From: Candidatus Woesearchaeota archaeon
GTDB taxonomy: Archaea; Nanobdellota; Nanobdellia; Woesearchaeales; UBA11576
Assembly (NCBI GenBank): GCA_018668595.1
Contig: JABJCP010000042.1
Coordinates: 1-39,391, forward strand
Reading direction: 5' to 3'
Length of the DNA stretch: 39,391 nt
Below the pieces are notes generated by a model. It worked only from the letters and a program-made list of their open reading frames with translations, was not told where the DNA came from and ran no database searches. Positions 25,233 to 33,759 of the stretch are shown here, one piece after another; positions within the stretch are counted from its first letter, which is position 1, and each line of letters begins with the position of its first letter. The translations under genes and the position numbers were made by a program.

Positions 25233-26414
25233 ATGAGCCTAGATAATATTACAAAGATAAAGCTAGTATACTTCTTTAGATCTTTTTTCTTTTTCTCACC
25301 AATCATCACACTATTTTATTTTTCTAGAGGGCTTGATACATTTCAAGTAGTTTCGCTTGAAGCATTTCTAATACTTACAGTTCTTCTCACAGAAGTTCCT
25401 ACTGGAATTCTCGCAGACAAAATAGGTCGAAAATATTCATTAATTTTGCTTGTCGGATTATTTTTTATAGGTAATATTATGACTATTTATTCCCACACCT
25501 ATATCTTATTCATAATAATTCAAATAATATTCGGAATTGCAATTTCATTTGGTTCAGGTGCAATAGAAGCTCTTGTTTATGATACTTTAAAACAAGAAAA
25601 AAAAGCAAATCTTATGAGTAAAGAATGGGGCAGTATCCAAGCACATGCTTTATTTGCAACAGTTATTGCAGTGGTTATAGGTGGATTTATTGCAAGATCC
25701 CATGATCCAAAAACGTTCATAATTACAATTTGGCTCCACCTAATTTTTAGCGGTATTGCGTTAGTTTTAGCATTATTTGTTAAAGAAACAAAGCATTACA
25801 AACAAATTAAAAGAGAAACTCCCTTAATTTTATTTAAAAATTCTGCAAAAGGTATTTTAGAAAATAAATCATTAAGAAAAATAGTTTATTTAACAGTTTT
25901 CTCGTCAGGATTTGCACACATATTAATGTTTTTATTCCAACCTTATTTTATTGATGCAAAAGTCAACAACACATTATTTGGTGTTGCGATGGGTGTTGGA
26001 ATTTTAATAAGTGCTATTTTAACAAAACAAGCACATGCGATTGAAAAAAAGCTAGGAATGAAATCAACTCTATTAATTTTCACAATATTACCTGGAGTTT
26101 TATATATTTCAATGGCTTTTTTAATTGGACCTATTATTTCTTTTGCACTATTTATTTTGCTCAAAGGAATTATGGATGTTAGACAACCTCTTTTATCACA
26201 ATATCAAAACAACCATATTTCTAGTCATAATCGTGCAACTGCACTATCAATAATATCTATGATTACTTCGCTTTATTTAGTTATTATGAGATTTGCAATG
26301 GGTAAACTTGCCAATTACAATATAACAACAACATTTATTGTCATGGGTTCAATAATAATTATAGGATCTTTAATTTTTCAAATAAATTCAGCTCATTCAT
26401 GTTGTAAAAAATGA
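25233..26414 (+). CDS. MFS transporter
   Basis: 393 aa with about 12 hydrophobic segments. The major-facilitator motif A is clear between segments 2 and 3 (EVPTGILADKIGRKYSLI, about residues 56-73), and a second-half counterpart is degenerate. Substrate not determinable; small drug- or sugar-like efflux is common in this subgroup. A TATA box at 25200-25211 puts the transcript start close to the ATG, so the mRNA may be leaderless. The stop overlaps the start of the next MFS gene by four bases (ATGA), indicating an operon of two paralogues. Confidence 0.88.
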   Translation: MSLDNITKIKLVYFFRSFFFFSPIITLFYFSRGLDTFQVVSLEAFLILTVLLTEVPTGILADKIGRKYSLILLVGLFFIGNIMTIYSHTYILFIIIQIIFGIAISFGSGAIEALVYDTLKQEKKANLMSKEWGSIQAHALFATVIAVVIGGFIARSHDPKTFIITIWLHLIFSGIALVLALFVKETKHYKQIKRETPLILFKNSAKGILENKSLRKIVYLTVFSSGFAHILMFLFQPYFIDAKVNNTLFGVAMGVGILISAILTKQAHAIEKKLGMKSTLLIFTILPGVLYISMAFLIGPIISFALFILLKGIMDVRQPLLSQYQNNHISSHNRATALSIISMITSLYLVIMRFAMGKLANYNITTTFIVMGSIIIIGSLIFQINSAHSCCKK

Positions 26415-27622
26415 AAACTAAAAACCAACAACCAAATAAAAAAATCACTTCCAAAATTGCAAACAATATTTGGAAACTTAAAATTTATTACATATTTAAT
26501 AGCTTAGCATTTTTTCTGCCAATTATCGTCTTATTTTGGCAAGATAATGGTTTGAATATGACTCAAATCATGTTACTTCAATCCATTTATGCAATCACTA
26601 TAGTTATTATTGAAGTTCCTACAGGTTACTTTGCAGATATTTATGGCAGAAATAAAACATTAACTATCGCAGCTGTTTTTACATTTATAGGTATGTTAAT
26701 ATATTCTATAGGATTTAACTTTTTTCATTTTCTAATTGCAGAAATAATATGGGGAATTGGATGTTCTTTATTATCCGGAACTGATTCAGCATTGTTATAC
26801 GATACATTAAAAGATTTAAAAAAAGAATCTCAATACAAAAAAATTATGGGTAACGCTATGTTTTATCGTATGCTGAGCATGGGGTTTGCAAATGTTGTTG
26901 GAGGCTTTATTGGCGCAATTAATTTTAGATGGACTTTTTATGCGCTCTTACCATTTTTATTTATACTTATTCCAATTACTACTTCAATACAAGAACCTTC
27001 AAGACACAAATTAATAATCAAAAAAGGGTATACACAAGAACTTTTCAAAATTGTAAAACAAAGTTTAGTTGATAATTATAAGCTAAGATGGCTTATGATT
27101 TATTCTGGAATTATTTTTGCATTTAATCAATCAGTTCTTTGGTTTTATCAACCTTATATGAGTCTTAGCGGAATTGATGTTTTTTATTTTGGTTTTGTGT
27201 TCGCATCATTCCAGATTGTTGCTGCAATTAGTTCAAAATATGCACACAAAATTGAAGAACGTCTTGGAAGAAAATACTCTCTTGTTATGTTATTCGTACT
27301 TGTTAGTGTAAGTTATCTTCTTATGAGTAACTTTGTTTATCTTTTTAGTTTTAGTTTTGCATTTATTCAACAATTTATTAGAAGTTTTCGTCGAGTTATT
27401 ATTTCAGATTATGTTAATCAAGAAATCAAATCAAATATTCGCGCAACTGTTTTATCTGTAGAAAATCTTGTTGGTAAAGTTATTTATGCAATTATTGCAC
27501 CAATTATGGGTTGGATTGCAGATGTTTATTCTCTTCTACAAGCCTTAACAGTACTAGGCATAACTGTGTTTGTAATTGGAGGAATATTCATCATCGTTCT
27601 ATATAAAAATAAAGTATTATAG
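26411..27622 (+). CDS. MFS transporter, paralogue of the preceding gene
   Basis: 403 aa with about 12 hydrophobic segments. Motif A is EVPTGYFADIYGRNKTLTI (about 71-89). It shares with the upstream protein the same order of landmarks: ALLYDTLKDL versus ALVYDTLKQE, the LGRKYSL/LGMKSTL loop in the second half, and the RATxLSxxxx segment near the C-terminus. The two are therefore tandem duplicates that have diverged widely. The ATGA overlap suggests translational coupling. They may act as a pair or as separate pumps; the sequence does not decide. Confidence 0.88.
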   Translation: MKTKNQQPNKKITSKIANNIWKLKIYYIFNSLAFFLPIIVLFWQDNGLNMTQIMLLQSIYAITIVIIEVPTGYFADIYGRNKTLTIAAVFTFIGMLIYSIGFNFFHFLIAEIIWGIGCSLLSGTDSALLYDTLKDLKKESQYKKIMGNAMFYRMLSMGFANVVGGFIGAINFRWTFYALLPFLFILIPITTSIQEPSRHKLIIKKGYTQELFKIVKQSLVDNYKLRWLMIYSGIIFAFNQSVLWFYQPYMSLSGIDVFYFGFVFASFQIVAAISSKYAHKIEERLGRKYSLVMLFVLVSVSYLLMSNFVYLFSFSFAFIQQFIRSFRRVIISDYVNQEIKSNIRATVLSVENLVGKVIYAIIAPIMGWIADVYSLLQALTVLGITVFVIGGIFIIVLYKNKVL

Positions 27623-27708
27623 TAAAAATTACAAAACAGTAAACTACATTTCAACCTATATTTCATAATTCAAAAAAACTTTTATACTCAACAAGCTTAA
27701 CTGAACGT

Positions 27709-28329
27709 ATGAGAAATCTTTTGTTAATAATTCCAGGTATTAAAACTACAAGCATTCCTTTAATTAAGGGTCTTTTTTCTAATCTTGCAAAACAATTTAA
27801 TGTAGATCATGGACATGATAACTGGGCGTATGATTTCAAAAAACATTTTCAAAACGAATCTGATATTGAAACCATAATTTATGAATGGCCGAGAGGTTTC
27901 AGTAGATTGTTTTCACTTTATCCAGGCATAAATAATTGTGCTACATTTTTTCAAAGTCTTAAGCATTATGATAATATAACAATTTTAGCTAAAAGCATGG
28001 GCTGTGTTGTTGCAAAGAAAGCAATTAGAAAATCAAAACCAAATAATATTTCTAAACTCATTTATGTTGCTACACCACATAGATATTCAAAAATTGATCT
28101 CCCCGAATCAATTAAACTAATAAATGTTTATTCAAAACAGGACAGCATTCAAATATTTGCAAATTATTTTTTCCATTTCGGACGTGGAACTAAAGTACTA
28201 CATAATGCTGAAAATATAGAGATCAAAAATGTAAAACATATTGATTTTAATCAAAATAAAATAATAAAATACAAACAACAAGAGATTTCTATGTTTGATT
28301 TCTACACAAACCTCGTAAACAGCAAATAG
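27709..28329 (+). CDS. Alpha/beta-hydrolase-fold protein
   Basis: 206 aa. The pattern fits a compact alpha/beta hydrolase: first strand LLLIIPGIKTT, nucleophile elbow ILAKSMGCVVAKKA with Ser near residue 94 (A-K-S-M-G, so the first Gly of the usual GxSxG is Ala), ATPHR near 122, Asp in YSKQDSI, and a late His (VKHIDF) as catalytic triad candidates. Substrate unknown; RBBP9/YdeN-like serine hydrolases look similar. The TATA box CTTTTATACTC (about 27680-27690) is 25 nt upstream, so it is probably leaderless. It is downstream of the MFS pair but likely a separate transcript. Confidence 0.6.
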   Translation: MRNLLLIIPGIKTTSIPLIKGLFSNLAKQFNVDHGHDNWAYDFKKHFQNESDIETIIYEWPRGFSRLFSLYPGINNCATFFQSLKHYDNITILAKSMGCVVAKKAIRKSKPNNISKLIYVATPHRYSKIDLPESIKLINVYSKQDSIQIFANYFFHFGRGTKVLHNAENIEIKNVKHIDFNQNKIIKYKQQEISMFDFYTNLVNSK

Positions 28330-28494
28330 TGCTAGAATGACACAACTATTCAAAATCACATCAAATTCTAAAATAATTTAAAATATTTAAGAAATTAATA
28401 AAAAAATAGCTAAATACTTTTATCTACATCTTACACCACACTAATAGTAGAGGTGAATGCGAAATACGCAATTAACCATACAGGGTGTGAAAAT

Positions 28495-29988
28495 ATGAAA
28501 AAAATAAATGAAAATAAAGAACAAAAAGACAAACAAAATAAACAAGAAAAAAATAATCAAAACATAAACAACTCAACTAAAGCAAAGTCAAATGTTTTAA
28601 TTGGACTTCAATATGGAGATGAAGGAAAAGCAAGAGTTCTAGATAAGTTAGCAAAACAAAGTCATGTAATTGCTAGATTTAATGGAGGCGCAAATGCAGG
28701 ACACTCTTTACACGTAGGAGATAAAAAAATTGTTCTTCACCAGATTCCTTCAGGAATTTTTTATCCAAACAGTATTTTATATATTGGTTGTGGATGCGTA
28801 GTTAATCCATTAAAGATTAAACATGAAATCAAAGACATAAATAATAATGACATCTGCATAAAAAACAGATTAAAAATTTCTTCTAAGGCCACTCTTGTTC
28901 AGCCGCACCACACAGTACTTGATAGTTTACATGGAAAAACTATTGGAACTACTAAAAATGGAATTGGTCATGCATATTCTGATCAAGCAATAAGATCAAA
29001 AGGAAATCAATTGAAAAATTTAAGATTTGGAGATTATTGTGCAGATCCAAACAAAGCAAAAGAGATTGCACTTACAAATCTAAATGAAGCAATTGCAGAA
29101 AATAAATTAACAGATGTCAATGCAAAGGAAATGGTTGAAGAGTTTCACAAAGAAATGTTAAACTTAATTCAGTATCACTGCAATGATCCTTTGTATTTAG
29201 AAAAACTTGCTGAACAAAACAAAAACATTTTCTTTGAAGGTGCTCAGTCAGTTATGCTTGATGTAATTACTGGAACTGTTCCATTTGTAACTTCAAGTAG
29301 AACACTTTCTGCTGCTGCATACACGGGCGGAGATTTAAGCATGCGACACCACAACAAAACAATTGGAGTTGCTAAAGCCATTATGTCTCGAGTAGGAAAT
29401 GGCCCTTTTGTTTCTGAATTCGGAGGAGAAAGATCAGAAGCATATTGCGCAAAAGATGGAGGAAATGCTCACAAAAGTAAATTTGAAAAAGCAAATCACA
29501 ATGTAGACAACATCCTAAAGTCAAAAGATCAATTTGAAATGGGTATTGGTCTAAGAATGCTTGGCGGAGAGTATGGCGCAACAACTAAACGTCCAAGAAG
29601 AATAGGAATGTTAGATCTTGTTATGCTTAGACAAAATTGTAAGTTAAACAGTGTTGATGAACTTTACATCAATAAGTTTGATTGCTTAGAGCACTTTAAC
29701 AAAACAAGTTTGCCAGGAATTCCTCTTGTAGTTGCATATGAACTCGACGGTAAAGAGATTGATTTTATGCCAGCAAACGTTGAAGAAAGTAAAAGGGCTA
29801 AACCAGTAATAACACATTTACCACACATAACAACAGACATATCTCAAATTAGAGATCCAAAAAAGCTTCCAAAAGAAGTAAACAAATTGATCAGCTTCAT
29901 AGAAGAATTTACTGGATCAAAAATGTATGGAATTGGAGTTGGTCCTGAACGTGATCAGTTTATTCAACTAAGAGAACACGAAAATTAG
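28495..29988 (+). CDS. purA: Adenylosuccinate synthetase, divergent
   Basis: 497 aa from ATG at 28495 (GGTG site seven bases upstream; an earlier in-frame GTG overlaps another AGGTG). It joins IMP and aspartate with GTP to form adenylosuccinate. After a ~37-residue Lys/Asn/Gln-rich leader come the P-loop GLQYGDEGKARVLD with catalytic Asp, NAGH with catalytic His, LHQIPSGIF, GTTKNGIGHAYSDQAIRS, FEGAQ, PFVTSS and GATTKRPRRIGMLD. Several motif positions differ from the bacterial consensus (GDEGKGK, GTTxRGIGPxY, TGRPRR). Key catalytic residues are kept, so activity is likely. A phage-type PurZ is unlikely because the P-loop Asp is retained. purB follows after element copy C. Confidence 0.88.
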   Translation: MKKINENKEQKDKQNKQEKNNQNINNSTKAKSNVLIGLQYGDEGKARVLDKLAKQSHVIARFNGGANAGHSLHVGDKKIVLHQIPSGIFYPNSILYIGCGCVVNPLKIKHEIKDINNNDICIKNRLKISSKATLVQPHHTVLDSLHGKTIGTTKNGIGHAYSDQAIRSKGNQLKNLRFGDYCADPNKAKEIALTNLNEAIAENKLTDVNAKEMVEEFHKEMLNLIQYHCNDPLYLEKLAEQNKNIFFEGAQSVMLDVITGTVPFVTSSRTLSAAAYTGGDLSMRHHNKTIGVAKAIMSRVGNGPFVSEFGGERSEAYCAKDGGNAHKSKFEKANHNVDNILKSKDQFEMGIGLRMLGGEYGATTKRPRRIGMLDLVMLRQNCKLNSVDELYINKFDCLEHFNKTSLPGIPLVVAYELDGKEIDFMPANVEESKRAKPVITHLPHITTDISQIRDPKKLPKEVNKLISFIEEFTGSKMYGIGVGPERDQFIQLREHEN

Positions 29989-29997
29989 AAAAAAAAG

Positions 29998-30176
29998 CAT
30001 TACTGCCTTGGCAAATTAGTTGAATACAAAGTATTCAATTTTGTCAAAGCTTTACTTTGATGATTTCAGTAATGAATAAACTGAATTACTGATCAATTGC
30101 AGAAAATGATCTGATTCATGCAAGATCATTTTCGAAGTATAAAATTCATAGAATTTTATGAACTGCCGCAGTAATG
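29998..30176 (+). repeat. 179-nt structured element, copy C
   Basis: Ends CATTACTGC/GCAGTAATG (a G-C pair can extend the stem outward). Hairpin 1 is GAATAC-AAA-GTATTC; hairpin 2 is TCAAAG-CTTTA-CTTTGA; hairpin 3 is CAGTAAT/ATTACTG; hairpin 4 is AAATGATCT-GATTCATGCA-AGATCATTT, fully re-paired relative to the other copies but with the same loop; hairpin 5 is ATAAAATTC-ATA-GAATTTTAT. It fills the gap between purA and purB, both on the plus strand, so it would be transcribed if those genes share an mRNA. Confidence 0.8.
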
Positions 30177-30223
30177 CAAAGAAAAAAAAATTAACAAATC
30201 GAATTTAAAACAGGTTAAAAAAA

Positions 30224-31672
30224 ATGACTCAAAAAAAAACCAACCAAAACATCCTTTCATCCAGATACGCATCCGAACAAATTAATAATTTGTTCTCTGA
30301 AGAAAGTAAAATATTGCTTGAACGTGAATTTTGGATTGAACTTATGAAACTCCAAAAAGAATCTGGAGTTAACATTCCTCAAGAAGAAATAACAAAATTT
30401 GAAAATGCAAAAAATAAAATAGATCTTAAAGAAATAAGAGACATAGAAAAAGTAACAAAGCACGACGTGAAAGCAAAGATTGAAAGTTTTGTAAACACCG
30501 CATGTGCAGATGAACATATCCATAAAGGATTAACAAGTAGAGATTTGACTGATAATGTAGAGCAGATAATTATCAAGAAAGCTTCAGAAATAATACTCAA
30601 AAAATACATTTCAGTTCTGAAGAAATTACTTGAAAAATCAAAACAATACAAACAACTAATCATGGTTGCACGTACGCACAACCAGCCTGCTCAACCAACA
30701 GTTCTTGGTAAAAAGTTTTCTATGTGGGCGCAAGAGCTTACATTCCACATTAAAGATTTCGAGAGGTTTGTTCACACCCTGCCTCTTAGAGGAATTAAAG
30801 GAGCTGTTGGTACTCAGGTTGATATGAAATCATTAGTTGGGTGTGAAAACAAAATCAAAAAAATTGAAACCAGTATTGCAAATCATTTTGGCTTTGAACA
30901 GATCATGAATTCAGTTGGACAAGTTTATCCTAGATCTTTTGACGCTGCTCTTGCATCTAAACTTGCTGCTCTTGGAAGTTGCTGTGCAAACATTGCAAAG
31001 TCGATTAGATTAATGTCTGGAAAAGAACTTTTGAGTGAAGGATTTAGTAAAGGTCAAGTAGGTTCTAGTGCCATGCCTCACAAAATGAATACTCGAAGTT
31101 GTGAAAGAATTTGTGGATTTTCTAAACTTCTTAAAATGTACTCTCAAGGTGCACTTAGTCTCGCAGGAGATCAATGGGAAGAAGGAGATGTTTCATGTTC
31201 TGTAGTTAGAAGAGTAATAATTCCAGATATGTTTTATGTTTCCGACGGTATTTGCACCACAACAGAACACATATTAAACAACCTAACTGTTTTTAAAAAC
31301 AAAATAAAAGAAGAATTAGATAAAAATCTTCCTTTTATTGCTTCGTCTAAGTTTTTAATGGAGTTTGTTAAAGCAGGAATTGGTAGAGAACACGCTCATG
31401 AATTAATTAAAGAAGTTGCAGTAAAAGAAGCTTTGCGTTTAAGAAATTATGGAGGAGAAAATAAAGTTATTGAACAACTTGCAAACAACAAAAAAATAAT
31501 TCGAGCAGGAATTACTAAAGAAGAACTGTTACAAATCATAAATGACAAAGAACAATTTTTAGGTTCGGCACAAACTCAAATTAAAGAATTAAACAGTCAA
31601 TGCCGAGAACAATTTAAAGAATATTTTGATGAAATCAAAAACAACAAAGAAAGTTATGAAGATATTTTGTAA
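30224..31672 (+). CDS. purB: Adenylosuccinate lyase
   Basis: 482 aa of the fumarase/aspartase superfamily. It cleaves SAICAR and adenylosuccinate, releasing fumarate, in purine synthesis. The superfamily signature GSSAMPHKMNTRSCERI with the catalytic serine loop lies near residues 285-301. Other conserved blocks are TSRDLTDN (about 104-111) and ARTHNQPAQPTVLGKKFSMW (about 148-167) with the catalytic His. The C-terminal domain is helical. The length is normal. An AGGTT site precedes the ATG. With purA just upstream, the IMP-to-AMP branch is encoded together; the metallophosphoesterase gene follows by 11 nt and is probably co-transcribed. Confidence 0.95.
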   Translation: MTQKKTNQNILSSRYASEQINNLFSEESKILLEREFWIELMKLQKESGVNIPQEEITKFENAKNKIDLKEIRDIEKVTKHDVKAKIESFVNTACADEHIHKGLTSRDLTDNVEQIIIKKASEIILKKYISVLKKLLEKSKQYKQLIMVARTHNQPAQPTVLGKKFSMWAQELTFHIKDFERFVHTLPLRGIKGAVGTQVDMKSLVGCENKIKKIETSIANHFGFEQIMNSVGQVYPRSFDAALASKLAALGSCCANIAKSIRLMSGKELLSEGFSKGQVGSSAMPHKMNTRSCERICGFSKLLKMYSQGALSLAGDQWEEGDVSCSVVRRVIIPDMFYVSDGICTTTEHILNNLTVFKNKIKEELDKNLPFIASSKFLMEFVKAGIGREHAHELIKEVAVKEALRLRNYGGENKVIEQLANNKKIIRAGITKEELLQIINDKEQFLGSAQTQIKELNSQCREQFKEYFDEIKNNKESYEDIL

Positions 31673-31683
31673 GGTGAAAAATA

Positions 31684-32508
31684 ATGAAATTTAATATAAT
31701 AGCAGTTTCGGACTTACACCTCGACGATATAGAGGGTAGAGAAGAAAGTTTAGAAACAATAGATAAAATAGTTAGATCAAAAGCAGATATCCTTTTAGTT
31801 GGAGGAGACATAGCTCAGTCAAAAGAAAAAATCAATAAAGGCTTAGAACTTTTTTCGAGATTTAAAGGAATAAAACTAGCATATCTTGGAAACCACGAAC
31901 TTAGAACTTTAGAAAATAGTTCGTTTGGAAATCATTATGATGAATTAAGTGACTTATTCAAAATAAATAATTTCCAACTATTAGACCAACATGCATTCCA
32001 TAAATGCGGTTTGTGTATTGTTGGAAATGCTGGTTGGTTTGATTATAGTTTATACAAAGGCGAAAATTTAGAACATATGATGTCTGCAAAACAGTATCAT
32101 AACACCCATAGAACTGGTGGACTGTCTCCTCAAGAATTTACAAATCATTGCATAAACCAAGTTAATTCTCAAATAAACCATTTACAAGAATTTTATAGAG
32201 GTAATGCAAGCATTTTACTCGGTTTTCATCATGTTGGTTTTGAGACCATGTTAAAGTATGGTCATTCAGAAATTTTTGATTATAAAAATAATCTAATGGG
32301 AAGTCAAAAATTAAAAGAAGTTTACAAACACAAAAATATAATTGCAGGGTTTTGCGGACATAACCATAGATCACAAACAATAAAGTACAAAGGAAAAAAA
32401 GTCTATAACATCAGTTCAGATAAAAATCAAAGATTTTTAAAATTAACAATAGAATCGTCTGATAAAACTGGACAGTACGAAATAACAAGATCAAGAAAAA
32501 TGAAATAA
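31684..32508 (+). CDS. Calcineurin-like metallophosphoesterase
   Basis: 274 aa. The dimetal motifs are present in order: SDLHLDD (about residues 9-15), GGDIAQ (about 40-45), GNHELR (about 68-73), FHHVGF (about 180) and GFCGHNHRS (about 220-228). It is a soluble single-domain phosphoesterase; the substrate cannot be assigned from sequence. An AAGGTGA site precedes the ATG. The 11-nt gap from purB suggests co-transcription and possibly a role in nucleotide metabolism, which is inference by context only. Confidence 0.85.
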   Translation: MKFNIIAVSDLHLDDIEGREESLETIDKIVRSKADILLVGGDIAQSKEKINKGLELFSRFKGIKLAYLGNHELRTLENSSFGNHYDELSDLFKINNFQLLDQHAFHKCGLCIVGNAGWFDYSLYKGENLEHMMSAKQYHNTHRTGGLSPQEFTNHCINQVNSQINHLQEFYRGNASILLGFHHVGFETMLKYGHSEIFDYKNNLMGSQKLKEVYKHKNIIAGFCGHNHRSQTIKYKGKKVYNISSDKNQRFLKLTIESSDKTGQYEITRSRKMK

Positions 32509-32557
32509 ACATCCCAAAAAAGCAAAAAATGGCCAAATAATTAGAAAAATTTAAAAA

Positions 32558-33556
32558 ATGTCACTCAATTATACCTCTAATATGACTGAAATAAAACTTG
32601 ATCTACTGGATAAAAAAATACTAAATGCACTCAATCAAAATGTTCGTGCGCAGTATTCTGAAATTGCAAAGAAAGTTAGATCTTCAAAAGAGGTTGTGAA
32701 CTACAGAATTAAACGGTTGATTGATAATGGAATTATCAAAGAATTTGTTACGATCTTTGGTCTAGGTTATTGGGCTCATAAAATTCTTATTCAATTTGAA
32801 AAAATTGATGGTGAAGAAGAAAAAGAACTCATAGAATATTTAGTTAATCATCCTAATACTAATTGGGTTACTCCTTGTTCAGGTAATTGGGATCTGGTTT
32901 TGGCAATAATGGCAAAAGATCCTGCACATTTTGACAAAGTTCTCAGAAAAATCCTTGCGAGAATAGGTCCTTTCTTACAAGACTATAAAATTTCTACAAG
33001 CATTGGTTCACAAACTTTTGGTCACACCTATATTTTAGGTTCTGTCAAGGAAGATAAAAAAATCCACATGGAAGTTAGGAAAAAAATAAAGCTTGACTTT
33101 GATGAAAAAGACAAAAAAATTGCTAAAATACTTCACGCAAATGCAAGAGCAAAACTTACTGAAATTAGTGCAGCTACAAAAATTCCTATTGATACTGTAA
33201 AATATCGTATTAAAAAAATGGAAGAAAATTTAATTATACGACGATACAGATTAATTCTTGATCCTGCAAAGCTAGGCTATAACCGATATGAAATTTTTAT
33301 CCGATGTGTTAATCTTACAGATCCGCTCATTACAAAATTTAAAGAGTATTCTAAGCAAAATCCCAATGTTGAATATTTTAGCAGATGCGTAGGTAGTTGG
33401 GATATTGAACTTACTGTTCACTTTAAAACAAATACAGAACTTAGGAGCTTTGTTTTAGATATTAAAAAGGAATTTGGGGATTATATTAAAAATTTTGAGT
33501 CTGTTTCTTTATTTAATACATATAATTTTATTTATTTCCCAGAAGAATTAAGATAA
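32558..33556 (+). CDS. Double Lrp/AsnC-type transcriptional regulator
   Basis: 332 aa, two Lrp-type units in tandem. Unit 1 (about 10-160) has a helix-turn-helix (LLDKKILNALNQNVRAQYSEIAKK, then a recognition helix SSKEVVNYRIKRLIDNGII) and a RAM-like ligand domain (NWVTPCSGNWDLVLAI). Unit 2 (about 180-325) repeats this (KDKKIAKILHANARAKLTEI; IPIDTVKYRIKKMEE; VEYFSRCVGSWDIEL). Single-unit Lrp proteins dimerise, so this chain may be an internal pseudo-dimer. It sits between the purine genes and pyrBI-purF; amino-acid- or nucleotide-linked control of those is inference. A 10-bp palindrome, GTCTATAGAC, lies downstream at 33595-33604. Confidence 0.88.
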   Translation: MSLNYTSNMTEIKLDLLDKKILNALNQNVRAQYSEIAKKVRSSKEVVNYRIKRLIDNGIIKEFVTIFGLGYWAHKILIQFEKIDGEEEKELIEYLVNHPNTNWVTPCSGNWDLVLAIMAKDPAHFDKVLRKILARIGPFLQDYKISTSIGSQTFGHTYILGSVKEDKKIHMEVRKKIKLDFDEKDKKIAKILHANARAKLTEISAATKIPIDTVKYRIKKMEENLIIRRYRLILDPAKLGYNRYEIFIRCVNLTDPLITKFKEYSKQNPNVEYFSRCVGSWDIELTVHFKTNTELRSFVLDIKKEFGDYIKNFESVSLFNTYNFIYFPEELR

Positions 33557-33759
33557 CAAATAAAATTTAGACATATTAAGTACACGACAAATAAGTCTAT
33601 AGACCTATATTAATACCAAAATAGTTTATTACCAAACTTTAATAACACTAATTCTGTACAGTCAGTTTCTACAAAGTTTTTTAAACTTCTAAAAATCATA
33701 AATAATCTAGTTCTCACACTTTAAAAAGAAACAAAAAAAACCATTAACAAAAGAGGCAG
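33557..33759 (+). promoter_or_regulatory. pyrB upstream region: palindrome and TATA box
   Basis: A perfect 10-bp palindrome, GTCTATAGAC, at 33595-33604 is a candidate operator for the adjacent Lrp-type regulator. GTTTTTTAAACTTC near 33676-33689 is the best TATA candidate, giving a leader of about 50 nt. Confidence 0.35.

Noticed and set aside
25233..27622. The MFS pair as a split or frameshifted single gene
   Set aside because: Each has its own complete set of about 12 segments and its own motif A, so they are two full paralogues.
28495..29988. Phage-type PurZ (2-aminoadenine synthesis)
   Set aside because: The P-loop Asp and catalytic His of PurA are retained, and purB and purF are nearby, which fits ordinary purine synthesis.
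18956..30176. Integron attC sites or a CRISPR array as explanation for the 180-nt elements
   Set aside because: No short direct repeats with unique spacers, no typical attC core boxes, and copies lie up to 11 kb apart around ordinary housekeeping genes. No integrase or Cas gene is visible.
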